Assembly: GCA_034336665.1 (NCBI GenBank)
Contig: CM067570.1
Span: 25,935,002-25,999,001, forward strand
Source of the DNA: Luscinia megarhynchos
Lineage: Eukaryota; Chordata; Aves; Passeriformes; Turdidae
Length of the DNA stretch: 64,000 nt
Reading direction: 5' to 3'
Below the pieces are notes generated by a model. The model was given only the letters and a program-made list of their open reading frames with translations, did not search any database and had not been told where the DNA came from. Of this stretch, positions 24,901 through 39,900 are shown in pieces; position 1 is the stretch's first letter, and every line of letters starts with the position of its first letter. A program made the translations under genes and the position numbers.

Positions 24901-27900
24901 GCCAAACAAGTAATCACACGCAGACGTCATTACCTTTGCAAGTGTTCAGTTACTTGTTTTATATAGATTTTCCCATCAGTCTCCAATCCTGGCTGCTGCA
25001 GAGTGGCATTAACACACCCCCATTAAGTCCCCTTGGAGCCAGGGTAGGGAAGCTGGCTGTGGGGAGACCACAGTTAAAGGAAGCAGGCACGTATGCATAA
25101 GGAAAAAACTATGAAACCTCTGGAGAATTCAGAAGCAATCTGAACACAAAAGTACCTTCCTCAGTCATGGACGTTTCCTTGGGAATAGGGAAAGGCACCC
25201 TCTCCTTCAGAGCTTTTTTTGCAAATTACCAGCAGCACTTTCATCTTGTCTGAATTATTGTTGTGTTTTGCTCCTTTCCCAGGGCTTGGTATTATCTTGG
25301 AAAAACAGATTCTACAAAGGAGAGACAGAGGGACACCAAGCCATGACCAAAATCCCAGAGTAGTTCTTTGAGGGGTAAAATCTGTTTCTTTCTGTTCTTT
25401 CTGACAGGCAGGAAAAGCATTATCTGTAATGGTCAGCCTGTCCTGCCAAGATGTGAGAATGGCAAAACCTCCTGTGGCATCACATACCAGACCAGGCTCT
25501 CATGCTCCCAATTCTACCAAAAGCCGTAAGGAAATAGTAAATCAAATTCCCTGCCTCAGAGGGAATTAATTCCCCCTTTAGTCCAGTTAAATAATCTGTG
25601 CCAGACATTACTTTTGGCCTTTAGACTCATAAAAATCTGTCTGAGGGCTGTTATGACTTCATTTTTCTTTGTCTCTGAGGCACAAAAAAGAGCACCTACT
25701 GTTGAGCTTTTGAAAAAAACATTTATGAGTATGAACTAGTAAGTGTTTTCAGACCTGAGTTTTTCTAACTCTACCAGGCTGTTTTGTAATCTACCACAAG
25801 GTGAACTGCACTGTGCAATGAAGTCATGACAGTCATTGACATCAACATCCTAAATCAGAAATTTTGTGGCAACCTTCTTTACCTTTTGATGGCAGACTTT
25901 TAATAAATTTAAAGCAAAATTTAATTGTACCACTTTTGTGGCAGTCCCCAGGGAGATCTGTTTTGATGTATCACTTTTTTTTTCATGCTCATCTCACAGT
26001 CCCTGATTTTGGGTAGCAAGTGGTTTCCTATGGGGAGCCCATAATTGCATGATCAAAGGTGTGAGGATCAAGCCTGGAAACATAAGCAGGTGGGTGTGGG
26101 ACAGGTCAGCCTTGGGTATGCAGGGAGAAGGAGGAAGATCCACACTGTGGGATAAACAAAGGGAGTATTTTGTCTCTAAAAGGATTAGCAGTGAAATAGT
26201 TAATCATCATTTTTATGTTTCATAATACATTATATTTCCCTGTGATAACAAACTACCAACAGTGTTGGTAGCAGTTGTTGCCTTGTTTTAGAGATAACAC
26301 TGCTTAGTCTGTGGAAATCTTATCTCCACTTTGGGGGTGGAGGTGAGAGAAACTTTCAAGTTAGCTTTAAGAAGCACCTCCCACTTTGAATTAAGTCTGA
26401 AATCATATGTTAAAGGCCTTTTACAGCTTGTCTGAATCTCTTGGCTTGTTCATCACAACATAAAATGGGAAATTTGCTGCAGGGTTTTTATCAGTTGAAA
26501 ACATCACTTATTCATTAAATCCAACAATGGACGTAGTCAGAAATAGAAACGTAATGAGCTGTGTCAGAGTCATCTCCTGGTCCGTAGCAGATGGGTATGT
26601 CATCACCACAGACCTGCAGGGTTTCATTCCTGAGAGCTACCTGAGCCTTCTCACACTGACAACAGGGGCTGGGAACGGAGCTCATGCAATCTCCAACACT
26701 CTCTCCTGCTACTCCTCTCTTCCTTTTGCCTTCTGCTTCTGGGTTGTTGGGTTGTTTTTGTTTTTTTCCTGTTGTTGGTTGTGTTTTCTTAATCGCTACA
26801 CAAGATAGTTAGCAGTGTGAGTCAGGTTGGTTTTCAAAAGCCACCTTTTCCTTTTTGGTCTTTAATTTCTCACAGACAATTAGGATTGGACCTAAAAGTA
26901 TTTCTCCAGTCAGCTCAATACTTCTATCAGGAAGCTAATAAAAATGCCCTCTGAGAACAAAATTAAAGCCTCTGATAAAACCCTGATAGACCTGCACTCA
27001 GTTTTCCATGGTGGAGGTCCAGAGGAAGCCTCTGTTTGTGCTCATTGCTGGCCATCCTTGAACTCCACATCATCTTGACAAGTTCTGGCACTCATCTGAA
27101 GGACAGAAGTGGTGTCTACAACATGTTCCTTGTTATTTTGAATGGCAGTGTGGAGGGAACAGTTTTTACTCAGACTTCTTTCAACAGTTCCCCTCTGCAA
27201 TGAGAAAAGAGGCATCGACTACGAGCCCAACAGCAAAGCTTCTTCAGGTTTTGTCTTCTCTTGCAAATGTGAAAAGGAGTAAAAACAGAGTTGAAGCCCT
27301 TTTAACTCAGATTTTGTTGCCACTGCAAGGACAATGTCAGAGGGCTGACCACTCTGAGAGCCATAGTTTCCAGAGAAAGGTGCTGCTGAGTGTGCCTGCC
27401 CAGCAGCCAGCTCTGGGAACATCACCTGGGGTGAAGATAAAAGTGAAATTGTTACCTTTTACTAAACCAAACAGGAGATTTCTATGCCTTCTGACTGTAA
27501 CATGACATCTGTTGCCTGACAATTTTGAGACATTTTTATCTGAGAAGAATGTTCCTTTATATCAAGAAATGAGTCAGTACCTCTGCACACCCTGCTTGCT
27601 TCTCACAGATTGACTTGAAAACATGAACCCAACTAACTGCTTCCCCAAAGCATCCATCAGAAACCCTCTCCTTGAAGCGATACAGGCCAGGACACCAAGC
27701 CACCAGCATCACTCCTGCTTGCTGGAGCCTCCAGGAAACATTGAGGGCACAGTCGTTCCCTACACTATCTACAGTCATTTGAAATTGTGGAGACCTTAAA
27801 AGCTTTAATTCACAAACAAGAGCCAGGCCACAACACAAAATGGATGTGCAACCCTTGGGTGCACGGTTTGGGGGCACAGGCAGCACTCGGACTCTGTGAA

Positions 27901-30900
27901 ACCTCTGCCTCTCCTTGCAATTTCAGATTCAAAGGCAAACACATAAATGAGGATGCAAGGATAAGTGGGAAGAGACTTCTACAGAAAAAATTGTCCTTTA
28001 TCTCTGTTGTAGAGAGTCTGTAGTTTTCTACAGATGAAAGCTCACCAAAAGTGGAGAGGACCATCCCACAGCGCTACACGAGATGCTTTTATATTTCATA
28101 AGTTTGAAGGCATTTTCCTTCTTTTCTTTCCCCCCACATTTGCCACAAAATAGTTGTGATGTTTTGCATATTTCTTTCTCCTCCCTTTTCTTTGTGCCCC
28201 TCTGAAGTGAGTAAAATCAATGTCTTAGCAGGCTTTCCCCTCTCTAGCATTTTTTCTAGTTTCACTTTTGTGTTTATTTACTTTCAACCATCCCCTCAAT
28301 TCTGGAGAAGTTGCATTTAATAAAAGGAAAAACTACCACCCCTATAGCTCTGCTCTTGTGGTTGCTGAAGCTCTCACATTCCCAGCAACAGAAGGGTGGA
28401 AGGGGTGTGAAATGAGGGCAAAGAGAAGCACGGACCCTGAACTAAATGTTGAACAGAAAGAGGGAGGAAGTTGTAGGCAGGAGAGAGAGGATCTGAGGAG
28501 TGAAAGGAGGAGAGAAAAAGTTACAGGAGAGGGTTTATGTTTGAATATGGATTTAAATGAAAACGCATTTTGATTTAACAAAAAGGAGGGTGCTAAACTC
28601 AGATCTCTGATGTGAGCCACACTGACAAGGACACTGGCTTGGAAGTTTCACAATGCTCATCTTCAGGAGTAGGTCCCTGGGACAGGCTGGCAGATAATTC
28701 TCGACTCAGAAGGAAACAGCAAGTCTCAGGTTTCTCTTGGCTTAACCAAAAGCTGTAAAGCATATTCTTCCTGCCCTCCTCTTGTATTCAGAGCTCCCCT
28801 GTGCACTTTGTTGATGAAATCTCTCACCCCAGTTCAGAAGATAGCAGGATTTACGAAACATGCTCTGCCTTGCTACCAGAAGAGCTTCTGACCTTGTCCT
28901 GTCTTCTCCTTAGCATTTGGCAAATACTTATCTGTACTCACTGTGACCTCCAGCCAGCTGGGTAAAAAGCTTTGGAGCCAAACATGTGCACAAATAATTC
29001 CAGGGGCAGCTGTTACTACTGGATTATCTCTTCCTGTGGTTTCTACAGATAGAAATAGTTAATACATGTTGCAGTTTACAGTCCCTTTCCCTTTAGCAGA
29101 CCAAGGACCATCTTCCTTCAACTCAAGGCCATTAAACCCATCTCAGCAATGAGAGCCTTCAATCTGGTACTCCCCTGTGTTGCCAGATGTATCCTATTGG
29201 ATGAAACAGAGCCCACAAGAGCCAAAATCACAAATCATAGCCCTGCCATCTTTAGCCAAGAAGGTCACCATTTGATCACTCAAGTTATGTGTAACAGAGG
29301 CCATTCTGTGTGTATCCAAACACAGCACCCCCTCTCTCCAGCCCCTCCAGCCTCCCACAGCCCAGACATGAGGTGTTTTTTCTCCCTGACGCATTGAGGT
29401 CTACGCCTGATCAGAGTTCATTCAACCCGAAGAGCAGCAATGACTCGCTTCCAAAAAATGAGACTATCATGGCTGGAGACCATTATGAAAGCCTGTGTGA
29501 AGCTGAGACCAGATGTGTGTTCAGCTCACTCCAAATACTGCTTAGGGCAAAGCCCTGGCTTGTTTTGGTTTTGTTTTTTAAACAAAACAGGATTGACAGA
29601 ATCTCCTCTGTAACAAGAAAGATTTTCTGATGTTTTTCTGCACTGCTGTTGCAGATGTGTGGCTGGGCTGGGAGCTCACACCCACCGACAGTGACCACAG
29701 CAGCTCTCAGAAGTGGATGAAGATATGGAAGGAGCCCTTATGTGACAGGATGAAAGTGATGGGGATGCCAGCCCATTTAAGTTCAGCTCCAAGAATCAGC
29801 TCGTGGTCATTGGGACCGTGTTACTCTTTCAGTAGGATGTTCTGTATGAACCCCTGGAAGTGAGAGAGATAACATGGCTCTGATCACTTTTTGCCTTTAC
29901 GGCAAACCTTTCATCAGAGGAACCTCAAAGCAACTTGCCAGCGAGAACAGGCACAACCTCACACTGTGCCTGTGAGATAAGCGAAGGATGGAATAGATTA
30001 ACTGCTTAAAAGCACACAGCAGCTCTGTGGGATGAAGGAAAAATAAGAAAAAACCTTATATATATACATACACGTTTGAAACCATACAGGGTTTTATGGA
30101 GAGGCAGCCTGGAAGGCTGCCAGGATACTAAAATTGCCACCCCTACACAACCACGAATACCATGGAAACCAGTGGGGCACTGGCAGGCAGGAAAGGAAAT
30201 CAGCTGAAAAATGGCTTTCCATGAAACGCAGCCAGACAGGGACACTGCTCCCCTCCTGACTGAGGGAGGCCTACGTGCCTGAGCACCAGTGCTGCTGCTG
30301 GTGGGAGCTGGGCTCCAGGAGGGACTCATTCCCACTAATTTCCCAGCCTGGGGTAATGCTTTCCTGGCGGCGGCCAGTGGATGACAGCAAAAAGAGGGAT
30401 GGCTGAAAACTGCTACATCATGTCAGCTGTGGTATGGGGGTAATGGAAACCCTGAGTGCCTAGTAAAGCTTCAGCACATGCTGGGAGGTATAGCAAGATC
30501 AAAGCCAGTTGACATCTGAATGAGGACAGGGAAGGAACATGTATGTGCAAGCTCCTGCCTGCCCTGTCTGGTGAGGCACAATTAAAAGGCTCGAAACACT
30601 CATCAGTTTTCCCTCAAAATACTAAGAAAGTTCAAAAAAGGATTCCTTTAAGCTGAACGAAAGTAAGTAAAGGAGAGAGCCCTGGAAAACAAAGCCAAAA
30701 ATAACAAATGAAACTGAATATAACAAGAATAACAGAAATAAACAAACCCAGACAAGCAGTGGAGGAGGAATGAACACACTGTTAATCTGTCAAGTACACC
30801 GTGCCCACATCAAACTACAGAGTAAGCCCAGAGAAATACCCAGGCTCCCAGCTGAGCAAGGGCACCTGCTTGTTTCCAAACAGCAGACAACCCTTAAAAA

Positions 30901-33900
30901 GTCATACTCCTGGTAAGCCAAGGAGGAGGAATTCAAGCATAGAACAGCTGGACTCATTCAAAATACTGCTAAGAGGAACAGTGGCATCTTATGAGTAAGC
31001 TGGATATGGCGCAACCAGAACCAGGCTTGAACAAAAATAGCCCAGTGGAGATGAGAGGCAAGTAGAGACACTAGTACACAGCTCTGCTTCTGGCTCTCAG
31101 CAGCTGAAGGATGCAGAAGTGATCTCCTACAGAGCCTAGATTGAATAGAGGCAGGAGGACATTTCTATAGAAAAGCAAAGAGGACTCAAAACCAGAGAAG
31201 CAGCAGAGCAGCAGAGCACAGAGCTAACGGGCCTTCCAGCAAGCACAGGGGAGGGCTGGAAGGGATGGGAGCATTGCCATGGCTGGCCCTGATAAGGCTC
31301 TATCTAGGAACAGGCGAGGGCTGTGCTCATGGCCCGGCCGAGAAACGGGTCTGGAGGAGTGCGAGAACAACAGGATAACATCAGGCACTTCTCACACAGC
31401 TGAAGGACCGCCACTGGTCATCAGGAGACAAGTGCAGATGGGAGACTTTAAAGTGGTGCCAGAAAAAACAAGCTACAGCCAGGGTCGAGGAACATGGGAT
31501 CCAACTCCTAGTTGTCAGCAATTGTGGTGTATACATTGCTGAAAAACAGATGCAGTGCCAGGAAAATCCAACTCCCAGCATGAAAAGAATAACTTAGGAA
31601 TGATAATGAGAGAAGCCAAAGCAACTGTGACTGTGAATTAGTGATTACATAAAAGTTTTTATCTTAAAGTTATGTTAGGCCAAATTCAGAAGTAATTTTT
31701 TCAGCCAAGAATGCTCCCTTGAGACCCTGTGATTTGGCCACAAATTGCTACATCTTACAAAAAAAATTTTAAAAAAGCACAACAAAACAATGATTTTCTT
31801 TTTATGCTGAAATATATAGCAGGCAATAGCTTTGACACTTCTCCAGCAGGTAGCTGAAATTCTCTGCTTTATGCCACCATCCAGCATCACCGTGAGGGAC
31901 AGGCCAGTCTTCAGGATTTGCTCCCTTATGTGGCTGCTACCCAGGGAAGTGGGAACTGTGGCTGTTTGGTATGCAGACAAGTACATGTTATTCAAGCTCC
32001 CTGAAACAAGTGAGGTACAATCCACATCACAGTTCCTCCCACTTGGACCCATCAAAGCTACTCTTGAAAAACTGAACATACAGTAGCCTGGGTACTGCCA
32101 TAAGGAAACGTAGCAATCATCGCTGCCCACCATGTGCTGCACAGCAATAAAAATGTCTTTTCAAAATAGCTGATCTGGGTAAAAACACTACCCGTGTCTC
32201 AGTGGCAGGCTCACAAGAACAGCAAAAGGATTCTCTCTATCCCATTCCCTGGGCATATTGAGCTCAGCAGCAGCTCTGGGATTCACACCTGGAGGTCTCT
32301 GTGTAGTTTCAAATGGGGCATCTGCAAATCCCAGAGCCAAGTAAGTCCCAAAACGATGCAGCCACAATGAGACACCTCTCACCTCCAAAACCTCTCCCCA
32401 TTCCAGCTGGAGACTCATCACACACACAAAACTTCTCTGCTCATTCTTTGGACTTGGCTTGCCAGGAGTAATATGCTGCCAACCTGCAATTGCTAAGGAG
32501 GTATCAAAAATAACATGAGAAAGTGAATATTTGGAGCAGGAGACACACCCTTCCCATGATGACTGACCTGCTGTAAAAGCCCTTACAAAGCAAGGGAAAT
32601 GTGCTCAAATACCTGTCGTAAAATCCAAAGCTTGAATGCTGTGCAGCCAAAAATCCTGGAAATAGTTCTTTCAAATCATGCAAACACTTTGGAGATTCCG
32701 AGAGAAGAAATAGCTGGAAATAGTTTTAGATAAAAGAACCTTTCATGCCAGCTGGCAAAAGGCAAACAGATGGATCAGATAGATGGATAGACGGGGCTTA
32801 AAGCCACTTTTGTCTCAGCAGTGGGCTGGGTTTGTGTATGCAATGTCTGAAGGCAGCATATCTCATTATCTGACCCTTAAATGTTAGCTTTATGAAATCA
32901 TATCAGATGAAGCTGCAGCCTTCAAAAGCATCTCTCAGCCTGGCAGGACTCTCGCCTTCCTCCCAGCAGCACCTTCAGCAGCCTTGGGCTGGCTTGGTGC
33001 TCATGCAGACCCCTCAGGTTCTCCCTGCCCAGAGCATCAGTCCAGGCTCTGTCAAAGCTCAAGCAGCTTTGTTATGGTGCAGGGAGTTTCACAAACACTT
33101 GGTCAAAACTCTTACATTCCCATAGTGCAAGAACAGCAGGATGACCCCAGAGGGCAAGAAATGAAGGATGCTGTGAAGGCTGAAGGGAAATCCCCCAAAC
33201 TGTGTTTGATATGTTTAATAGAAACTCACTGAAAGCAGGATGTGATCCACACAAAACAAACCAGGGCAAGCATTCTGTATTTTTCGTAGCCTGTGCAACC
33301 TGAGTAAAGGTGATATTTGGTCTTAGCTGTGCTTTTGATGCATGAATCTAAAGAGGCCAAACTGAGCCACCTCAGAAGGGGAATTACACCTTTGAAGGGG
33401 ATGGGCCTGAGCCACAGGTTTGCACGAGCCCTTGCAGCTTGCTTAGAGCCAGACACCTGCTCCTCTCCCCTTACGTGCTTTTCTCACAGGGTGACTATGA
33501 TGGGGGGTAAGGCTGTCCCCAGTACTGGCAGCTCATTGTCTGTGATCTTTGTCACAAATTGCAAGGACCACAGATCCCACAGGCTCCCTCCAGCACGTCA
33601 TCCCCTGGGACTTCAGTGGGTCACTGCCAATGTGACATCCCAGTTCTGCTGGATCACCAGCCAAAGCAAACCAGGGTATCTGCAGCACCTCAACTGGTAT
33701 GAAGAGATTACAGAAATCTGGAAAGACTAAAATAACTGCATGGACCAGGAAGAGTTTAGCTTTCTTTTAGAAATGTGGGTTTTGCTCTATTTGAACTATG
33801 CGTCCCTGAAGATTTTGTGTCAAATGGAATTGTGTAATGAATATTAAATGTTTATCAAGAAATTCACAGTTGAAAGTGGTTTGCAATGACAGATCAAAAA

Positions 33901-36900
33901 ACAAAATCCCCTCTGTGCCATTTCTGTTCTCATTTTTTATGACACCAAAAGGACTTTAATACTCACCTTTATAGATATTTTTGCATTTCACATCAGACAT
34001 TAAACTTTACCATCTTGTTCAAGAAGACTCTGAGTTACCAAAGACATGGCAGGATTACACCATCAAAGTTGCAACATCGAAGCCCTGGCATGACTAATCC
34101 CCATGTAAATGGAAAAAGACCAAAGATGGGCAGTCTGTGCAGTGGGTAGGTGCAGAGCCAGACAGTCTCCTCCAGCCCACAGGTGCATGGGAAGCACGTC
34201 CCATCCACACAGGAACAGCCTTGAGTCTCTGCCACCCTCTTCCTTGGGTGCTTTCATAGGGACATGTGGGCACAGCAGGGCTTCCCTCACATCAGGACAG
34301 TGGCTTAGGATAAGGGGGTTGCTCCCAGGAAGAATGCTGGATTCTTTGTTTGCTTTCATAAGCATGTTCATGGGAAAAATCCACCTTTGCATAAAGCATA
34401 AAACCACTTATTTAAACTGTGGTCTTTGAAAGACAAGCAAATCTGTCTTCCTTGTATAAATGGCACCTGAGAGAGCACACAGGCCTTTGTGGTCCATCTT
34501 AGAGAAGTAGCTGCCAGAAGGAGACATCACCAAGCTGGTTTCTCCTTCCTGTGGCATCATCTTGTGATGATTCACGGAGCCCAGCTGAAGGGCATTGATG
34601 ATGTGTCTGCATGATGCAATGGCAGAGCTGTGTCACATCCAAGACCACAGCACTACTTTTCAGAGTAAGAACATTCATTTTTTTTGCTTAACAGGACCAG
34701 TCTAGCCAAAAACTTGTATGAAGTCGGCCCAAAGCCTTTTCCAGCAGAGAGCAGGGGTGGCTGATACAGGCTCCCACGAGGGTCACTGTGGGCCCCCGTC
34801 TCTCTCCATCTGAATTCATTAATTAAGGGGAAGATGAGGGCAGGACTTGCTATTTCAAGGGACTTGCCCTCACAGGGCAGCATTTCCTGTGGTTTCTGCC
34901 ATTGAGCTGACAGCACAGGGACCAGAAACAAGAGATGTGAATTAAAAATAGAAAAGAAGAAAGACTTGCATCTTTTGCAGGCATGAAGCTTGACTATGGA
35001 TAGGCAAAACAGTTCATTGCAGAAATTTCTGAAGGTCAAGGCGTCATGAAGGGGTGGCAATCAACAGCTGACAGCCAAAGGAAACCCAGATGTTTAAAGT
35101 TGTATGTTGAGCAAATTTGATTGAGAAATCAGAGAAAGCACAGATTCTGTTATTCTACGTCCAGATTATTTTTTTGTTAGGTTAAAAATGCACTTGAAGC
35201 TCTTTCTTGCAGCTTTGACCTCAGCAAACAGCAGTTGTTCAATTGTCAGTGTCAGAATTGTGAGCTCCAGTGATTCACTCAAGTCTCAAGCTAGCTGATA
35301 TTTCTGACAGCTTGGAGACTTATGTGAATAAATCAGCATTTCAGCTATATTATCAGCCTAAATTTCTATGCATTCTGCTAAAACAAAAGAAAATAAACTG
35401 GTCCTACAAATGTGCATACCAGGAGTCGGCCAAACCCCTGAGGCTGCTACCTGAAAAAACACAGTCTTTTTTTTTTTCTAGTTGATGATACGGTGTGGGA
35501 CATAACAAATCTCGTTTCTTAACGCCTGGAGTTACTTTTAGATTATACCTAGATTGTACCTTCAGATTGCACAGGCACATTGGGACTGTGCTGTTACGTT
35601 GTCACAGGCTGCAGTGCCCGCAGTACCTGCACTTGTGACTCACTGCAGCACCACGGGTGTTGCAGGATCATCCACCACCACTGGCAGCCAATCAAGCCTT
35701 GTGCAAACCTTCACCAGCATCGGCAGGAGATGTTGCTGGAAACCATCAGGAGTCTCCAGGAAATGCCAGTGAGAACGGGCTGGAGACAGCAACAAAGGAA
35801 AAATAAATCCCAGCCTAGCATATCAGAAGATATTTAGTATAAAGGAATATTTATAAGTCCTGCTTTTTGCTTTAGGCACAGCATTTGATAAAACTAATCT
35901 TCTCAGCCCTTTTCATTGGCAAAATGATGCACATCAGTTGGACTTTGGAAACAAAAGGTGAACAGTTTGATAAAACAGATGCCTGGTTCCTGAACAAGGC
36001 TCTGACCCTCACTCCAGAACAAGTATCTTGAGCCTGTAAGACTGGGGCTGTTTACCAGTACCTTTCAAAGCAAACAGAAAGGTCACCACTGGCCACAATA
36101 AGAGTTGGATCCAGATAAAATGCTGCCCTCAGCAATTCAATTTGCTACTAATTTTTCAAGAGATAATAAGCTTTTACAAACATTTGGAGAATGAAGACTT
36201 TCACTTGCAGCTCCACTGACTTCACCATCCTGCCCCAACAATATAAACAAAGCAAATTACCTGAGACTTGCAGAGCACTGTGGCCAGGACAGCACAGTCT
36301 TCCTGTTTGTACATAAGAGGAAGTGTTTCCTGGTTTGCAAGGTGTGGTCAAGCAAAAGGAACAGCTCCTTTTCTTTAATTAATTTGTATCTGCACTTTCT
36401 TTCATAGTTTCAGGTGCACTAGTTATCAGGAATATGTGCTTCAAGACATAAGCAGTGGCAGTTCTCAATCTGCCTTCTCTCCCAAAATAAGTGTGAGGCC
36501 CCTTCCCACAGATGCTCCAGAGCAGATCTATTTGATCACCAAAATATTAAATCTGCAAACTCAGGGGAGGAAAAATAAATAAATTAAAAAATAAAAGGCC
36601 TTTCAAATCAAGTGAATAAGCCAAGGGGGAAAAAATAGACTCAGTCTTTTCTCCTACCCATTTAATTAATGGCATTCCACTTGAGAAGCGGCACGCACAG
36701 AGCAAACCTCTTTGTTTACAGCCGAGCTCCTGCAGCTGCCCCTGCCCTGCCCTCCCTGCTGGGCCAGGGCTCTGCCCTGCCCCTGCCAGGGCCAGAGCTG
36801 CCTGTGGGGCCCTGCTCCCACCCGGGCCTGGCTCCAGACAAGTGTTTGAGCAGGCACATACCCTAGCGAAAGGAGCAGGACTGCTTGTGCTTCAAGATAA

Positions 36901-39900
36901 GATTGTCTGCCAGGGCTTTGTTGGAGGCAGCCTTGCAGATGCAGGAAGGAAAACAAGCTGTAAGGATGGCAAAAGGAGAAGGAAAAAAATGCCCCAAGGG
37001 AAGCAGCACTGGCAGGAGACAAAGAGCTCCTAGTCAGTGAAGGGCACAGTGAGACAAACTTGCACTGCGCAAGTCATGTCCTGCATTTAGAACCCTCCTT
37101 GCCCCACTCACTTTTGTGTTCTGCACCTCCCAGGGCAGCCAGTGCTGGGGCAGGGTGCCAGGGACCATGGCAGGAGGTGGGACATCCACCCACACCCCAC
37201 TGCAAACTGTCCTGAACAAGCAGCTGGACACTGGCTGTGAGGCCACCTGCAGCAGGGGCCGCTTTGCTCAGTGACAAAACCTACCTAGGAAAGAAGTTGT
37301 GGGGCTACTGACCTAACAAGGTGACAGCAGGAGAAGCATTTGTTGGCACAATTGGATGAGGATGATCAAATGCTGTTCCCACAAGAGAAGTGGCAGGTGA
37401 AGGACAGCAAGAGCAGCAGAGCCAGCCCAGCAGCGCCTGCTGCTCACAAACCAAACACAGCACTCAGGCACTCATGTCACGTTTGCTTGTTTGGGTTGCT
37501 TGGTTTCTTTTCCAGATGTAGTCTCCTATTGCATCCATGGGTAAGGCCCTGTATTCTTTAAGTCTGTCCTGTGGATGTACAAAGAGAACAAGGACCTTCA
37601 CAGAGGGTCCATAGAGGCCCACCACTTCCTTAGAGATGAAAGTTTTACTACTTGAGCATCTTGCTTCAAGGAAGACAAGGATTCAAGAGGAAATCTTAGT
37701 TCCAGTTTAGCTCAAACAAATCCTGTGCAGCCCAGCCTTTTGCATCCACCTGTCCCACAGGTATTTTATTTGGCATAGTTTCCTAATTTACACATCTCCA
37801 CTTATGGCCTTTTCTCCATTGCTCCAATCCATAGCAACAGGAGGATGGAATTTCCAGCTGGACAGTGAGGACACCTGCAGCCCCACAGGAGCCCTGCTGA
37901 GAGCACAGGAACTAGCTGTGGGGTTGGGACCAGCTCAGTCCTGTTGGAACTCAACTGACTGGTGATAAACTCAGTGAGACAGACAAGAACTGAGACAAGA
38001 TAATCCACACAGCTTCAGCTTCCTGCTGCACTTTTGTCCTGATGCATCTCCAAGTTAAACACTGTCCTCACGAGTGGCTGAGCTGTGGTTCCTGGCACAC
38101 ACTGGACCTCGAGCACACGAGCAACAGGGCCAGAGGGTCCAGAGCTGTGCCAGAGCACCGTGGGCAGCTGCACAGCCCCAGGGACCTGGGAATGGCAGGG
38201 TACTTTCACAGTTCCTGCTTTGTGCCCTGAGGCTCAAGGTCTTTTCTTTTTCCAGAACAAGGAAAAGAGACTTGTGCTAAGTACCTCAGTTTGTTTAACC
38301 CACCATACAGAAACAAAAGCCTGAGAGGTTCAAAGCTCCAGTGTTTATTCTATCAGGCTTACTTCTGGGCTAAATAAACGATCAAAATCTAAGTCACAGC
38401 TGAAAATATCTAAACATGCTAGCTGAAGCTAATGAATAGTTAGTGTTTGGCAAAGACAAAGCATAAATCCATAATTATTGTGAGTCACCTGGAGAAACCA
38501 GAGCAGTAGCCAACAAAAAAACCCCCTTTGAATAACTCAGTAAGAATGAAGATACCTAGAAACATGCACATCATCACCACCACATCCTCAGTGCTGGTGA
38601 GGCCAGAGGGGGGCAGTTCTGTAGAGGATGTTTCAGATCCCCACTGGTCACTGACCAAGGACCCCATGCCAGTCTCACCAGAAGCCCATCCCTGCATACA
38701 AGGGCAGTCTGACATCCACATTCCCTCCATGACTCATAGGATTGGACAAGTCAGGCTTTTGCAGACAACAAAAAAGATAAAAATCATATTGCTTGGGGGA
38801 ATGCCAAGCTATTATTTCACCCAATTAGAGTCTTGAACTGTTGAAAGTTAAAAGGATTTCCTCTGGAAAGAGAACATTCCCCAGCCAGAAAGTCTCCAGA
38901 AAGGTACAGGCGCAATAACTCCTGGCATTTGGTGTTAGGAAACAAGCGTCTAGACAAAGCTGCCTTCTTTTGATTTGTTTTTGATGACATTTTTAAAAGA
39001 TGCTACAGCACAGATCCTAGGACTTGAATTTCTATTTTTACACCCTGGATACCTGTGACAGCTTCACACGTCCAGAACATGCTGGAAATTATTTCCACGT
39101 CTTTGGTTGTTTTATTTAACCACTACAGTCTAAAAGAACTATACCCCTAGGGTTCTAATGGATGGATATCACTATTTGCATGGATGCACTGTCAGGCAGA
39201 AACAAGAGCTGCCAGCACTGATCCTGCAGCTGAAACTGCCTCCTGGAGAGACCATGAGAGGGTTTGGCCCCATGTCAGTCCAGCTTGAGAAGCCTCAGTT
39301 GATGTGAGGATCACAAAGGGCTCTTGCACAGGGGTCTCACCAGAAAGTGCCCAACACTCCAGTGAAAAGGTTCAAACACCCCCTCATGCACTGCACGTGG
39401 TACACGGGGGTCTGGGCACAGGAGCTCTCTCTTGGCATTCCTCACCCACCCTGGCAGCTCCTTGCCCATATCTCCTTGCTGGGAACTGAGCAAAGCCATG
39501 GAAAATTGTACTAAGGGCATGGTTTTTACCTTGTCCTCCTGTTCCCAGGTGGGCACAGGCAGGCTGGCCATGGGGAGGAAGCAGCTTCGCCTGCCACAGC
39601 ACTGCCCATAATTGCTTCAGCATGTTGCAATACACTGATTGAGCAACTGGCAATTATATTGCATTTATCTCTATCTGCAGTGTTTTGGTGTTGCATGCAC
39701 AACTGTCTAAACAGGAGCCTGCCTCCCATCCATGGTAGCTTCCATTTTGTGTGGCCTTGCTGATCCTGCAACAGAGAGCAGCAGTAAAGACTAAGCTCAC
39801 GTTTTGGTGCTTACCCTCACCCAACCAGTGCCACACCAGATATTAAAAAGTCATTTTAAAATGTGCTTCTACACTGCTACAAAAGCAAGCTTATTGCCAC

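Noticed and set aside
31675..32142. 155-codon minus-strand frame with an 84-codon plus-strand frame opposite
   Set aside because: No recognisable domain, no splice context or promoter, and both strands open. It may be a decayed repeat, but I could not identify it.
33317..33730. 137-codon plus-strand frame in the intergenic region
   Set aside because: No family motif, no upstream promoter or Kozak support; the length is possible by chance in 23 kb.
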